From Polyodon spathula (taxonomy: Eukaryota > Chordata > Actinopteri > Acipenseriformes > Polyodontidae): 64,000 bases of DNA. A program made the position numbers and the translations under genes. Below the pieces are notes generated by a model. The model was not told where the DNA came from. It saw only the letters and a list, made by a program, of their open reading frames with translations, and searched no databases. The DNA is taken from positions 1,850,501 through 1,914,500 of the forward strand of contig NC_054553.1 of assembly GCF_017654505.1 (NCBI RefSeq), given 5' to 3'. Of this stretch, positions 25,848 to 37,721 are shown piece after piece (within the stretch, counting starts at the first letter, position 1; each line of letters starts with the position of its first letter).

Positions 25848-26678
25848 TACAGTTTCCAGGTAGTGGATTGCAACATTTCCAGTGTGCAAGTCTAAGTCAT
25901 GAAGGGTTTTTTAAAAAAAAAAAAAAATTTTAATTAGTTTTGTTTTTCTTTAAAACCAAGGTATGACTTGTCTTTTCAAATGGAATTTAAACCAAAGTCT
26001 GCTTTGGAATACGAGACCTGTTAATAGTAAGCATGGCCTGATTGCCAGGTCTTTATGAGCATGCTCCCGTGGAACAATTCATCATTCACTCCATTCCAGC
26101 ACCCACAGCACAGGGCCTGGAATGTCAGTTACTTCATGGAGTCACGTGATCCACAGTCTGTGCAACGCTGTGCAGTTTGAAAAAAAGCACTTTTTTTTCC
26201 TTAGTGCTTCTGTGTCTCAGGATTTCAACAAGCCAGTTTCACGCCTCTATAAAAGACCACACTAAGACCAGAGCTTAAATATTTCTAATAAAAGTTACTA
26301 TAGATTCCCTACTGCAGATTTCATTCAAATTCAATGAGCAGCACTATTGCAAAACTACACATTTACAGAAAAAAAGCATTGTAGTTGTCATAGTTTTTCA
26401 AGCTTTAATTTACAAGCTGACAAATAAAATACATTAAACAGCATGTTTTTAATTCATGTATTCTACAAAGCAAAATGCCTGTTTGTAAACTACGAACTAT
26501 AACCTGTGATGAAGCAGACGAAGCACTGATTCATAGCAGCAGCAGCAGTAAACACAAGCCTCTACTTACTTTTGCCCTCCTAAACAGTGAGCACAAACAG
26601 CTGAGGAACGGCATGGTGGAGAAAGTCCGAAGGGGTGTCCTGGACTCCAGGGACTAGCTCACTGCTCCATTCCCCCTT

Positions 26679-26742
26679 GGGGGGGGGGGGACCTGTGAGT
26701 CGATACACTGTCCTGAGCCTGCTGCTGCTGCTGCTGCTGCTG
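26679..26742. repeat. (G)12 run and (CTG)8 trinucleotide repeat
   Basis: A G-run at 26679-26690 is followed by eight uninterrupted CTG units at 26719-26742. The minus strand reads CAG and gives a poly-Gln frame, but no start or splice context makes it a gene. Confidence 0.9.
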
Positions 26743-28237
26743 CTCGTCTGCTGGGGATGGATGGAGGACAGATGTGGGAAGGAGGCGGGGCAGGGGACTA
26801 GCATGCCTCTCTCTGCTGTTCACAATGGGAGGCAGCAGGCAGAGATGCTCCTCGCATACTAATGCTGGACTGAACTTTCTGATGGCATTGCATGCATCAT
26901 AACCTGCTTGTGCACTGTCCAATGCTGAGCATGCTAGATTATTCTCAAAGCCATGTTAACCTTTTTATATTGCAACGAAGTATAAATTGAACATTGTTAC
27001 TGCTGAAGCTTAACCCAGGACCTCGCTTTGTCCTGACGTACGATTCCATATGTTCAAATGCAGGTCTCTAGCACTGTTATCTAGGGAGCTATAGTATTTG
27101 TGGAAAAGGGGTTCTTTCTTCCAAACTGTGTTATTCTGAGAACTTTCAGTACCAGAGCCCACAAACCTATGAAGGAATACAAAGTTGTGTTTCTAGGCTA
27201 CCAGAGGAGGCATTATTAACCACGCTCCCTAACTTCTACCAAGGTCAAATCGACACGGAATGGCGGATTTCGGATTTGACATTTTTGTACTGCCTTTATT
27301 AACTTGTAGTCACATTTTCCTTGCATTCCCAATGCGGTTGAAATATGGAGCAGCACCCACACAGTGTGTTCTGTTGTCCATTTCAACAAAGGCTGAAACT
27401 GTTTGGCTCAAGGGTCTGGATGCAGTTTCAAAAGAATGTTGTGCTTCAGCTATGCGAGAGAGAGAATGCTGAATATCAGCAGGAGGACAGGATCAGCAAT
27501 ACACCAAAGTGAATTAAAAAAAATAGACTCAGAGAACAAGAGGCACTGATGAGAAATGAATTTTAATTTTACTTAATGACAGGATTTGCATAACTATTAA
27601 TTCAATAACATTATTCTGATAGCTTGGCAGAGACACTTAACTTACAATGCTCACATCTCTGCAAACTCAAAAAGCAAATCGCACAGAGAGAATTACAACA
27701 CGTGGGGAATAAAATCAGATGTCCAAAGAAGGGAAGGGCAAGCCACATGTCACATCATGGCATCTAGTCAGGTTTCCAACAGGGATGATGGGGAAATAAT
27801 TTAACAACTGATGTGTATTTTTATCGAAAGCTGAACACGTATGCCATGAATCTTCTCGCCTGACTCCCAGGGACAGGCAACAACAATGCCATTGATTTGA
27901 GCAGGCTGTACACAGGAAGGGCATTGTGTGGAGGAGTGCGTGGGTTTGGAGGAGGTCAGAGAGCAGAGAGCTCAGCTAATAACACAGTATGTTCTCTATC
28001 AAGGCAGAATGGTCACAAATAAAAATGACCTTCTCTATTGGGACTCCTGGAATCTATTCATGGAAAAGAACTCCGAGGTTAAACCATGAGATGGAAAACA
28101 CTGACCCTACACGTGCCACCAGCAAGGAGCAGCAACAGGGTGGGGAGCCGGGAGGGGGGGGGGGTCATTAAACCCTTTAGAAATCACAGACACAACGTTG
28201 TGTTAACACTGATTGTGACTCTGAGATGAGACGAGAT

Positions 28238-28308
28238 GATATATATATATATATATATATATATAACGGGCATAGATATATAGTATATATATATATATAT
28301 CTATATAT
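28238..28308. repeat. (TA)n tracts around a short unique spacer
   Basis: Two alternating TA tracts separated by ACGGGCATAGATATATAGT. ACGGGC in the spacer is mirrored by GCCCGT just after the second tract. Confidence 0.85.
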
Positions 28309-28313
28309 TTACA

Positions 28314-28434
28314 GCCCGTTCTAAATGGCAGCATGTTTACAAGCGGGAATCAGTTCCCTGACGTTTTTAAACACCCAACCCCTTTCTCTACTGTATAGGT
28401 ATGTGATTGCCCGTTCTAAATGGCAGCATGTTTA
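28314..28434. repeat. 26-bp perfect direct repeat pair
   Basis: GCCCGTTCTAAATGGCAGCA followed by TGTTTA occurs at 28314-28339 and again, unchanged, at 28409-28434, 95 bp apart. Confidence 0.95.
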
Positions 28435-28744
28435 TTCAATGGATTGTTCTTTTCCTCACCTTTGCTCTTTCATTACAATGGGATTCGCACAGTGCCAGCT
28501 GCTCAGATCAACAGCAACCTCGCTGCTGGTTTTATTACGTCACATTTCTTTTCCTTTCACGTTTGGTCGTAGGAAAAACGCAATAAGCAAACAAAAAACG
28601 AACAAAGTTAAATACACAACAATAGAAGCTGAGTATATTTGTGCAGGAGCCATTAAGCATACATAACAAAGCCCATTGTCAGTCTCCTCCTAGACACTGA
28701 TACGCACAAACCCTGTCAGACACTCATAAACTGGATGCACACAA

Positions 28745-28765
28745 CCCCCCCCCCCCCCCCCCCCC
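28745..28765. repeat. (C)21 homopolymer
   Basis: 21 uninterrupted cytosines followed by GGGG. Length is likely to be unstable and hard to sequence. Confidence 0.9.
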
Positions 28766-31700
28766 GGGGCTGTACCTGTGAATAACCTATTGAAAGAGCT
28801 TTCACTTTTTTTTTTTCAGGGCATGCCTGGAACAGGTGTTGACGTTAAGGAAATGCAGCAAACAACGTAAACCGAGTGACTCTTTACTGCTTTTATTTTT
28901 AGAATTGACGATTAACTTCTAGCTCCTCCTTGTGGACACATTAAGTATTAAACCCTCTATTGTAAATTGGACACTTCCATCAGACGCAGCCTCTTATAGA
29001 ATACACATATGAAACCTCTTTAGAACGCCAGTTCCACTGCAGCAGCCCAGGGTAGCGGTGATAAAAACCGGATTGTGGTCAGGTGGCTGTTGAGCCCTTC
29101 AGCTCCTGGTGGTCCCACCCAGTCCATGACTGAACTACCCACACAACCTCTTTTTTACATGATTCTTCACTTTACCGTGGGTTTAGTATGAGTCTTTCAC
29201 TGTGCCTTTACTGTGTGTTCACCCACCTCTAGGGTACTTTGCCATGCTTTTAACAAGTTATCTGCAGATAAAGGGACAGCCCCCTTCAGAGCATGCTTGA
29301 GACCGTGCTTTGTCGCTGCCTGTGCTGTACCAGGGTTATGTGAATAAACTGAGGAGTTTGGTATCACAGACTTATGGTACAATAAAGAGTTCATTTATCC
29401 TCAATTACATGCTTGCTGGCCCCTTTGCCATGAAACAGCAACAACAAAATCAACCTGTTACTTTAAAAAAAATAATAATATTAACCCTGCTTCTAAAACA
29501 GCCCCCTTCTGGGAAGCCCAACAGCTGATTTGACAAAAATAAAAATGACATGTGAGGGAGCAGCTGAACCAATGGGAATAGCAGCTGTAAAAGAACACTG
29601 CAGGCAGTGTCACATCTTGTTAGGGGTTCAGAGCTTTTGATAATGTTTTGCTAATTCTGAGGGGAAAGCTAGAAGGAAATTCACGTTGTGTTTTTGATTG
29701 CACCCTTACAAGCACTGATCATAGTGAAAGCACAAAAAAGTGTAATACAACATAGTGAAAGCATGGTCAAGCATAGGGAAGCATTGTAAAGTCCCCAGAG
29801 AGATATGATAATTGCATATTTATAAAGCTGGTGAACTATTGTAAATGCATAGGGCATCCCTGCAGAAAGTAGTGTAAAAATGCAAAAAAAATAAAATAAA
29901 TAAAAACAGTGCAGATGGACAGTGGTACATTTTTATAAAGGTGCTGTCACAAGTTTTAAGACAGTGATTTTCAAGACAAGCAGTAATCAAATGCTGTCAA
30001 ACTTATAGCCAAAAATACAGCTGACCTCCATCCAAGACTGTGTAAGACACTGTTGTGACTGTCTAACACAAACGACAAGTTATCTAAAAGGAACAGGTAG
30101 TTTTGTAGTGTGTGACCTGCAGGAACTACAGTTAACAAACTGCTGGTTCATCAACAGACTAGATCACCTCCACTTTCAGTATATATAATTATCTATCTGT
30201 TTAATGTCATTTTGACATGTGTTCTGCATCATTCTCTAATTATCATTAAACAGAGACAGGTTTTATTATTTATTATCTTTCAGTTTTCGTAGTTGGAAAA
30301 GGGAGCAGAAACTACAGTGAAGAACCATTCTGAAACCACCTTGCTTCAGAATATCAGCTTATAGGAGTCTTTTCAGAAGGCCTGTAGCTAAAGAAAATGT
30401 GTTTTGGACTGGAAAATAGGATACCGCTGTAACAAGTAAAAGCAAAGAAAATCGTTAACACTTCAGAATTAATTCAATGCAAAGTCTTTTTGGCACACAC
30501 CTCGTGCACTTGGCTACAATTCTCAGACTCCAGGCAATGATCCCCCCAGCCAAAGTGGCATGTCTTTGTGCTGTTCTGATTTATATTCTGATAATGCTTA
30601 TAGGCTAGTTCCTGTCAGTTTATCAACAGAGCTTCTCTCCCTAGAAGAACTCCTTATAGAATTGATGTCTGCTTTTCTTAGAATCTACCCACAACAACAG
30701 GACTCACGCCAAGACTTACTGGAACATTTCTTATAAAAGGCTGTATTGTCTCCCCTTCTTGGAGACATGTATAAATCCTGCAGCTGGTATTTAAAAAAAA
30801 AAAGCCAGTTTGGGTTTTAAAACATAACTCTCAACAAATGAACATATTTTTTCATACTTTCATGGGGCAAGATAAAGGTATGATTGATTACTCCAGGGAA
30901 AATCCTTACAAGTGTTCTGTTTGTTAAGTTTTGTTGCTCGTACAATTATTACATTGTAAAATATGTTCAGCGTTTAAAGAGACAGTCCAGCAGACAGAGA
31001 CATACTACACAGACTGATCGGCAGGCAGATATCAGAAGATGATTTAAACAAAGATTTAAAACACAGCAGTATCATGTAAGTACAATATAGTGCAGGTTTG
31101 TTGTGCAACATAAATATTATTTGAGTGGTCAGCAAAGTGCTCGTCGTCATGCTATGTGGAATTCTAACTGCATTCTCTGTCCGATTTATGTATTTATTTA
31201 TTTATGTTGGTTGAATAACAGTTATGCCAGTTATGCACAAACCACTCAAGATAACTTATCAGAAAGTTATATGTTGCAGGGGTATGCCGCATGGAAATAA
31301 ATGAGGGGCAGAAAGAACATGTGAAAAGGGTGTAATCACAGAAGGTGTGATTGTGGCATCGCTTGACGTTATGAATACAGTAATACAGTATCTGACAGTG
31401 AGGTAAGTAAGTAAACAGCTAAGTAAACAGTTGCGTACTCCATTAAAGAACAAACAACCAAAAAACGAAACACATACACCTAACGTAGCGGCAATAATTC
31501 TGGAAACACTTTTAATATATCTGATACTATAAGCATACAGTAGAAGACATACACACAGCCGTCATGTTAATAGCTGTATAAATGTTAGAGTAGGCAGTGA
31601 CACAGCAGATATAGACAGGATCCACAGTTGCATGCATATAGTAATCAATAGCCACTCATATAAAGAATAATATAAGAAAAAAGTGTGGTTTTCTTTCCCA

Positions 31701-32753
31701 GCTACTGTTTCCAGTCTGTAATCTGTTTTAGACACCATTAAAAAAAAGCATTTGTTAATTTAGTGTTGTGGTTTGATACAGACAGATTAGGCTGGCAAGG
31801 AGAAAAGCCACAAATACCCGGCTGACAGCATCAAGTCTGCAGAGAGAGTAATCTGGGGTTTCTATCTGAGAAGGAAGGTGAGAAGACGAGGCATTCACTA
31901 CTTGTGTGTCATCTCTGTAACTGCTCTATATTCTACATTGACAAGGAACGAAACGTAATGAGCCTTTCAAAGTATCAGCTGGATATTCAGGAAAATACAT
32001 TTGACTGCAGTTAGAAAGGTAAAACTCCCAGTACCCATTGAAATGAGTTTTGTGAGTTTCATTATAAGTCATACACACAAGGTGAAGACATTGCACATTC
32101 TAGGTAAAAGGAAAAAAACTCTGTGAAGGAAAACCAAGCTATCGCTAAAACTCACTATCATTTCCAAAAAAAGCGGCTATCGATTCCAAAAACAGGGCTA
32201 ATTAAAAAAAAAAAAAAAAAGTGCCTATGGATGTTCAGTGTTTAGTTTTTGTACACCACGATGCACTTTCACAATACCTGTTTCAGTTCCCTCGAGGTGT
32301 CTAACCACAGACCCAGCACTACGCTACACTACAGTGGTGCATTGCTTTCTGCTGAGCGGCAGACATGACTTCTAGACTCAAAGCCAGGCTGTCATTAAAT
32401 TTAACTTTAGCGTCTTGTCATACCACAGAAAGAATACAATTGTTCCAAACAAGACAAAGAATGAGCCAGATGTTTGGCAGGTTGTGATAGGAACCAGGTG
32501 GTTAAGTGACTACTAATTACATAAATGGACAGAACTTTTAACACTCAGACAGTAAAGAATGATATAATCTCAACAGGAAAGCCTGTAACAAAAGAAAATA
32601 AACTGTAATTTAATATTCAGTGATTTCAATGACTTCTGCAACTATTACAGTGATATATGTTTTTCTTTAGCTTACAATAATGCTTGTATGTGTAAATCCG
32701 TGGTTAACTAATGTCTACACAGACATACAATCGGCACTTGCAAAGTATTCTGT

Positions 32754-32836
32754 AACCCTAAACTTTACCCTAACCCTAACCCTAACCCTAACCCTAACCC
32801 TACCCCTACCCCAAACCCTAACCCTCACCCTCACAC
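32754..32836. repeat. Interstitial telomere-like (CCCTAA)n tract
   Basis: Five perfect CCCTAA hexamers in a row (32768-32797), followed by CCCTAC, CCCCAAA and CCCTCA variants, and preceded by a diverged ACCCTAAACTTT. It is the vertebrate telomere repeat, C-rich strand on plus, about 80 bp including degenerate units. Confidence 0.95.
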
Positions 32837-33884
32837 TAGCCCAGATGATTAGATTAGCAATAGTATGGCAGCTGGAGACACAATATTTACAGAATATTTA
32901 GTAACTAGCATCCTTTATAGTTCAGTGTAACATTGACATTTTTCTACTGATCTTTAACAGAATGTCTTGAGTACCACAATATCTTATTAACCGGGACCAA
33001 AGTACTGTCCATAACAGGGTGGTAGATATGTTCGCATTTCCTTAAAGAAGCAATGCAGAGGTTTAGCATATGCAACTTAGCAAGGAAAACCGGATTTCTA
33101 TAAGCAATCATTACACCATACCCTTATTCTGCACCGGTCGAAACTGAAACATACTGTTTCATGCATGTGGGAGCAACATGATGGCTGGAGACAAAGATTC
33201 TTCATGACAGCTTCCTCCTCTTTAATCCTGATTAGGCTTCCTGAAACTCTCACTTGACAGGTATGGATTTTAATAAATTGCACATCAAAATCTGGGATTC
33301 AGCCAAAACCTCATCACACATGGGGCTTGGCTGTGGTGAACACAGATAGGAGGCTTTCCAATCATAACATCTCTCAGTTCCTTTAAGTAAAACCTTATTG
33401 TCCATATTATAGCAGCTGGCAGATGATTGGTTTTGATATTGCTAAATTCGGCAACATACCTTGAAGAGCAATTCCTTTCCAAATCTCTTATCTCCTCACA
33501 GCAAGCAGGTTTTAAATTTTCTTGGCATTTCATAACATGCAATTTTTCAGTCAGCAAGAACAATCAAATGCCTGAAAGTGTGTTGAAGAAACATGGCTTT
33601 ACAGGAAAAATGTAAACCCCCTCAGTTTACTCCATGTACATTTTTTTTTAGTTTTTGGCAGAAAATTTAATTTAACAAGACATCAAGGTTTATTGCTGTA
33701 AAGACTGGGCAGATGTGTTGCTTAGCAGGTCTAAGCTCCAGGTAGATTTACAGTAGCAAAGCATCAGAAGTATAGTCATATTAACTCATATTTTTGTCTC
33801 TAATGGAATTATTGCAAGAGAGGAAATCTAAACTATATTATATTTTCCATTTTCTAAGCACGTCGGGTATGATTGAAAACTTAC

Positions 33885-34331
33885 CAGGCAGCATTGACAA
33901 GTGGCTGTTTCATAGTTTTCTTCAAGACACTCAATCAACATGTACCATTCATCTCTGGGTCCAGAAATGTTCACTCCTTCCTTGGCATGTTCCCTGGACT
34001 TTACAGAAGACTCTGTATTAATCGGTTCACAGGTCCTCTGAACCCAACGCCCAGGGAAACCTGCTTTGTTAGAAATCAAAGGTTTGCTATACCTCTTGGC
34101 AATGGTTTCTTCCACCATTGCCCAAGTACAGTCTTCGGAGAATGCTATGGCGCTGGGCTTGTGCTTTATAACTCGGGCAGTTTTGGGTTGAAAGGGCCTA
34201 GCTCCATCGACCAGATCCTCCAAAACGATGGGGTAGTCTTCTGGAATGGAAGCATAATCGGGGTCTTCATCATCACTGTTGCTTCCAGCTGCAAAGAGGA
34301 CTCCATACTCCCATTCTTCAGGATCCCCCAT
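33885..34331 (-). CDS. Probable 5' coding exon (149 codons) of an unidentified minus-strand gene
   Basis: Open frame from an ATG at 34331 (A at -3, G at +4, in-frame TAA 15 nt upstream) to a consensus splice donor CTG|GTAAGT at 33885/33884, giving 149 codons and phase 0. The peptide is not recognised. It is acidic at the N-terminus (MGDPEEWEYG, then SNSDDEDPDYASIPEDYP), has a middle basic part (KTARVIKHKP, AKRYSKP), and is cysteine-rich at the end (TATCQCCL). No signal peptide or membrane segment is apparent. The biased acidic composition, good start context and strong donor favour a real exon over chance, although the opposite strand is also open here. The gene lies downstream of YIPF6 in the same orientation. 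In human that neighbour is STARD8, so an alternative N-terminal exon of a STARD8-like gene is a synteny-based possibility only. It shows no similarity to the STARD8, DLC1 or STARD13 N-termini that I remember. Confidence 0.55.
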
Positions 34332-34496
34332 GTTTGAAGCAGTTTAACAGAGAAAGAACGGCTTAGCATTTGCAGACAAAACTGAGTCTGTATTTGCCAT
34401 TGGCTTGTTTTGGCTACATTGTTGCGCCCTTTAGCTGTGGAGGCAATCCTCTGGGTTCTAAAAGTTTTACAAAGTTTTTAATCCCATTTACTTAAC

Positions 34497-34537
34497 CTGA
34501 TTGGACCACAGCATCTTGTGTTGCTGAGTTGCTGTTT
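34497..34537 (-). other. Possible 41-nt 5' noncoding exon upstream of the 34.3-kb coding exon
   Basis: On the minus strand, a long pyrimidine tract ending TTGTTTTACAG (acceptor just before 34537) and a donor-like CAG|GTTAAGT after 34497 bracket 41 nt. A further acceptor-like CTCCACAG occurs between this segment and the ATG at 34331, which would make an intron of roughly 100 nt. This could be a 5' untranslated exon of the same transcript. Only splice-site appearance supports it. Confidence 0.2.
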
Positions 34538-35477
34538 CTGTAAAACAAAAGAAAAAATAATTGTTGATGTACTCTAAACAGACTCCAATCTCTCATCTTG
34601 AGCTGGTTACAACAATATACAGTATATTCATATACAGACATGCACAGTACAAACATACAGTAATAAAGCAGTAAAACCCAAGGCAATGATCTTTCTAAAT
34701 ATAGTCTGATGTATTATTATTTTTTTCTTTTTTAGCATATACCACACATAATACAAGTGAAAAAATTCAACAATAGTAATGTTGCCAAGGTTTATGAGAA
34801 GTAAAAAAGCTATAGTGTCAGTCACTCCCACTCATGCATGTTTATTTCCTGCTTGAAGATTTTGACATCTACCTGTGCTATTGAACACTGGAATCAAATT
34901 CATTCCAGTAATTTGCTTTCATCTTTTTTTTTTATAGCGGTCTTGTGTATATCAATAGATTATATATATTCCCAAAACGTAGATTATTTAGAAAAAGCTA
35001 GGGAAGTATGATTGGTATTCCTGTGAGCCAGTTAGCTATGGTGCCTGCTTGGGCACGCTTATCAAGCCCCTATCAATAATATTTACCCATACCACAGACA
35101 GACACACTGCTTTGAAGATACCATCGCAATACAAACTGAGGATCCTTTCAGAATTGTTCTTCTGAAAACTCAGAAAATAGAAAATGCTACAAGTAGCTAC
35201 AAAGCTTTTGGGGGAAATTCCTTAAAACTTTTACATACCTTTGAGTTATGGAATTGTTTTGAATTTATTTCTAATTTTCTTTCCATCAATAGCACGTAAA
35301 GAACTATAATGGGTTTGCCTTAAAAAAGCCTTGTAAATCTCCTCATCGAGGTGTTTGCATTGGTTTATACATACTGCAGCCCTGTTTCAGCTGAATGTTT
35401 ATCAACATAAAATAAGGGCTTTACTTTTAATTAATTTTTTATGCAAATATTGTGGGTAAATTCCAAATTATGTTTCT

Positions 35478-35786
35478 GGTAACACTGTAAATTAAGTGTC
35501 TCTATTTACTGTGTACAGTATTTATATAGTTACTTACACATGAACATACACATGCTTACAGTGTTATTATGCATAGTTACAATTTACTTAACGTGTAAAT
35601 CTTTTTGCAAATCTTAACCTTAACCCTTTTCTGATACAATTGTATACTTGTAAAAAGATGTACACATTGAGTTCATTGTAGCTATGCATAATGACATTGT
35701 AATTATGAATAAGTGCACATGTATTTACAAAGTAACTACTATGTAAATGCACAATAATTAGAGACATTTAATGTAAAAATGTTACC
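35478..35786. mobile_element. 309-bp foldback (MITE-like) element
   Basis: The left end GGTAACACTGTAAATTAAGT followed by GTCTCT matches the reverse complement of the right end (GGTAACATTTTTACATTAAA followed by TGTCTCT). The similarity continues inward: TTATGCATAGTTACAAT on the left pairs with ATTGTAGCTATGCATAA on the right. The element has no coding capacity and behaves like a palindromic nonautonomous DNA transposon. No clear target duplication was seen. Confidence 0.75.
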
Positions 35787-36016
35787 GTTTTTAAAAATAA
35801 TGGGCACGGAATCATAATGAAATCAAAGGTCCTGGAGAATCCCATATAGTGTCACTGTAGCTAGGAAGTTGTACTTCAATCTGCGTATAAACTAACCCTG
35901 TGTAAGGGGTTGTGGACCACACATTCCTTACATCAAAGGCATGAAAAGGCACCCACATATCACTTCAAAAGTCAAAGAGAAGTCATCACAGCTGAGATCT
36001 CAGCGCCCGCAAAAGC

Positions 36017-36038
36017 AAAAAAAAAAAAAAAAAAAAAA
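36017..36038. repeat. A-rich homopolymer
   Basis: About 20 uninterrupted adenines after GCAAAAGC. Confidence 0.85.
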
Positions 36039-36093
36039 GAAGTGATTTGCAATCTGATCATCTTCATCTGCCGAGACCAACGTGTTACAAAGT

Positions 36094-36199
36094 ATTAAGC
36101 AATTCGTAATTCCTTTCTCGTCTTTTGTTAAATTGGAAATTAATTGCTAGTTGCTGTTACTGTCTGGTGTCGTGAATAACTGTGACAAAATTTGTGTAC
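36094..36199. repeat. Dispersed repeat, copy 1
   Basis: 106 bp starting ATTAAGCAATTCGTAATTCC and ending TGTGACAAAATTTGTGTAC. A near-identical copy lies at 38549-38653 in the same orientation; they differ by about six substitutions and one T indel. Family not recognised. Confidence 0.9.
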
Positions 36200-36361
36200 A
36201 GAGATGAACAGCTCAGCAATGCTGAGTGTGTCAGGGTAGACACACACACACACACGCACAGAGATACATGCAGGCTTTTTTACTGGATGATAATCATAAG
36301 GGTAATGTATGAGGGTAATTAGAAAAAGTGGTGGAAACATCAAAACTACTGTTTGCTACGC

Positions 36362-36379
36362 GGGGGGGGGGGGGGGGGG
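36362..36379. repeat. (G)18 homopolymer
   Basis: 18 uninterrupted guanines. Confidence 0.9.
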
Positions 36380-37620
36380 TCAAGTCAGCTTAGATGGAGG
36401 TAAAGGTTTTGGGATTCAATTCAAATTAAATCAAATAGCTCCCTCACCTAACTCTTTTTTTGTCTTTGAATCTACCCCTTCAATCTGATAATCTCCCTGA
36501 GTTAGGACCAGCAATACGAAATATAACTCCTTTCCTTCAGCCGTCTTAATAGAGGGACTGCACAATTCATCCTCTGTATTAACTGCACAGGAGCCATGTT
36601 AGTTTGATTGTACTGTGGGTGGCAAACTTAAGCTACGGTGACGTTTTGAAGTTCATTTTCGAAGATCTTTGCCAACATTGTGAATGAAATCTGTCTGGTA
36701 CTACACCATTCAATGCCTGCCAACATGGTTCACCCTGCTCTCGTCAGACAGGCTTGGAGATGAGGATATGCCAGGATCACTGTGTTAATCTCTCACACGC
36801 TCTGGAGTATGGAGACACGACACACAAAAAATCACTGGACTAAGGTGCTTGTCATACCGGTAAAGCATGTCTAAACTAATCAAATCAGTTACAGGTTAGT
36901 ATGTGTCTGATTCATTCATAAAACACACCCAGAAATAAAACAAAGTTAAACTTGTGAACCTGTAACCAGAAACTCCTTCCAAACTAGCATTGAGTCATGA
37001 CTCAAATTCATGATTTTTTTTTTTTTAAATCTCTATAAACTTTCTGAAAACTCGATAAATTGTTTTCAGTCCCCTTCTGATTGCAAAACTTAAATCCAAT
37101 GTTAAACGCCCCATGCTGGCTCAAATCAGTATAGCACAACAAATGAAAGTAAACATCTGTTCACAGCCCTTCGTATGAAAGCCCTGACTCATCTTGTAGA
37201 AGCAGTAATTGTACATTGTTAAACATCTTCTTTCTATAGAATGACCTCTTTAGCTGGCCGCAGCAGGAAAGGGTTAAAGGACACGAGTTGCACATTGAAA
37301 GTGTTTTCCATGAGCAATGAGCAGCACCTCACACACTCAGTCTTCCTGGAGAACTGTTGAGTCTTGCAGTGCACAGGAGAGCTTTGCTGACAGGCTAAGC
37401 AGAAAAGTTGAAACTGAGCTCTACATACTGTAAAAAGAAGAACAACAAAACATACCTTGATTCTGTCGAGTACAGAGTACACCAAGTTACTTCATTGAAG
37501 AAAAGCTGATGTGGAAAAACATGGCTTAAACAGCAGAGGAGTAACTAAATTCCCCCGGTGTGTGCGCAAGTCAAGACACACAAGCTCAAAGGCCAGGTTT
37601 TCCATTGGCTGTGTTCCAAG

Positions 37621-37622
<2 letters not shown>

Positions 37623-37664
<42 letters not shown>

Positions 37665-37721
37665 CCTCTCCCTCACTCTCAACCTCTACTACCTTCTCTA
37701 CCTCTCTTTCTCTCTCTCTCC
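37623..37721. repeat. (CT)n and flanking pyrimidine tract
   Basis: About 18 CT units (37623-37659) run into a further mixed pyrimidine tract. Several overlapping Ser/Leu-rich frames here are repeat artefacts. Confidence 0.9.

Larger units (their letters stand above)
17082..33884. other. Noncoding region between the two minus-strand 5' exons
   Basis: About 16.8 kb with no open frame above 113 codons and no recognisable domain. If both minus-strand exons belong to one gene this is intronic; otherwise intergenic. It holds (AAT)n, a G-rich tract, an 82-bp minisatellite, a pyrimidine tract, (CTG)8, poly-C, (TA)n and a telomere-like tract, each listed separately. Confidence 0.5.

Noticed and set aside
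26659..26922. Minus-strand poly-Gln frame
   Set aside because: Only the (CTG)8 repeat read as CAG; no start or exon context, although the locus might be polymorphic.
33873..34337. 154-codon plus-strand frame
   Set aside because: Exact antisense of the better-supported minus-strand exon; no splice sites or composition support.
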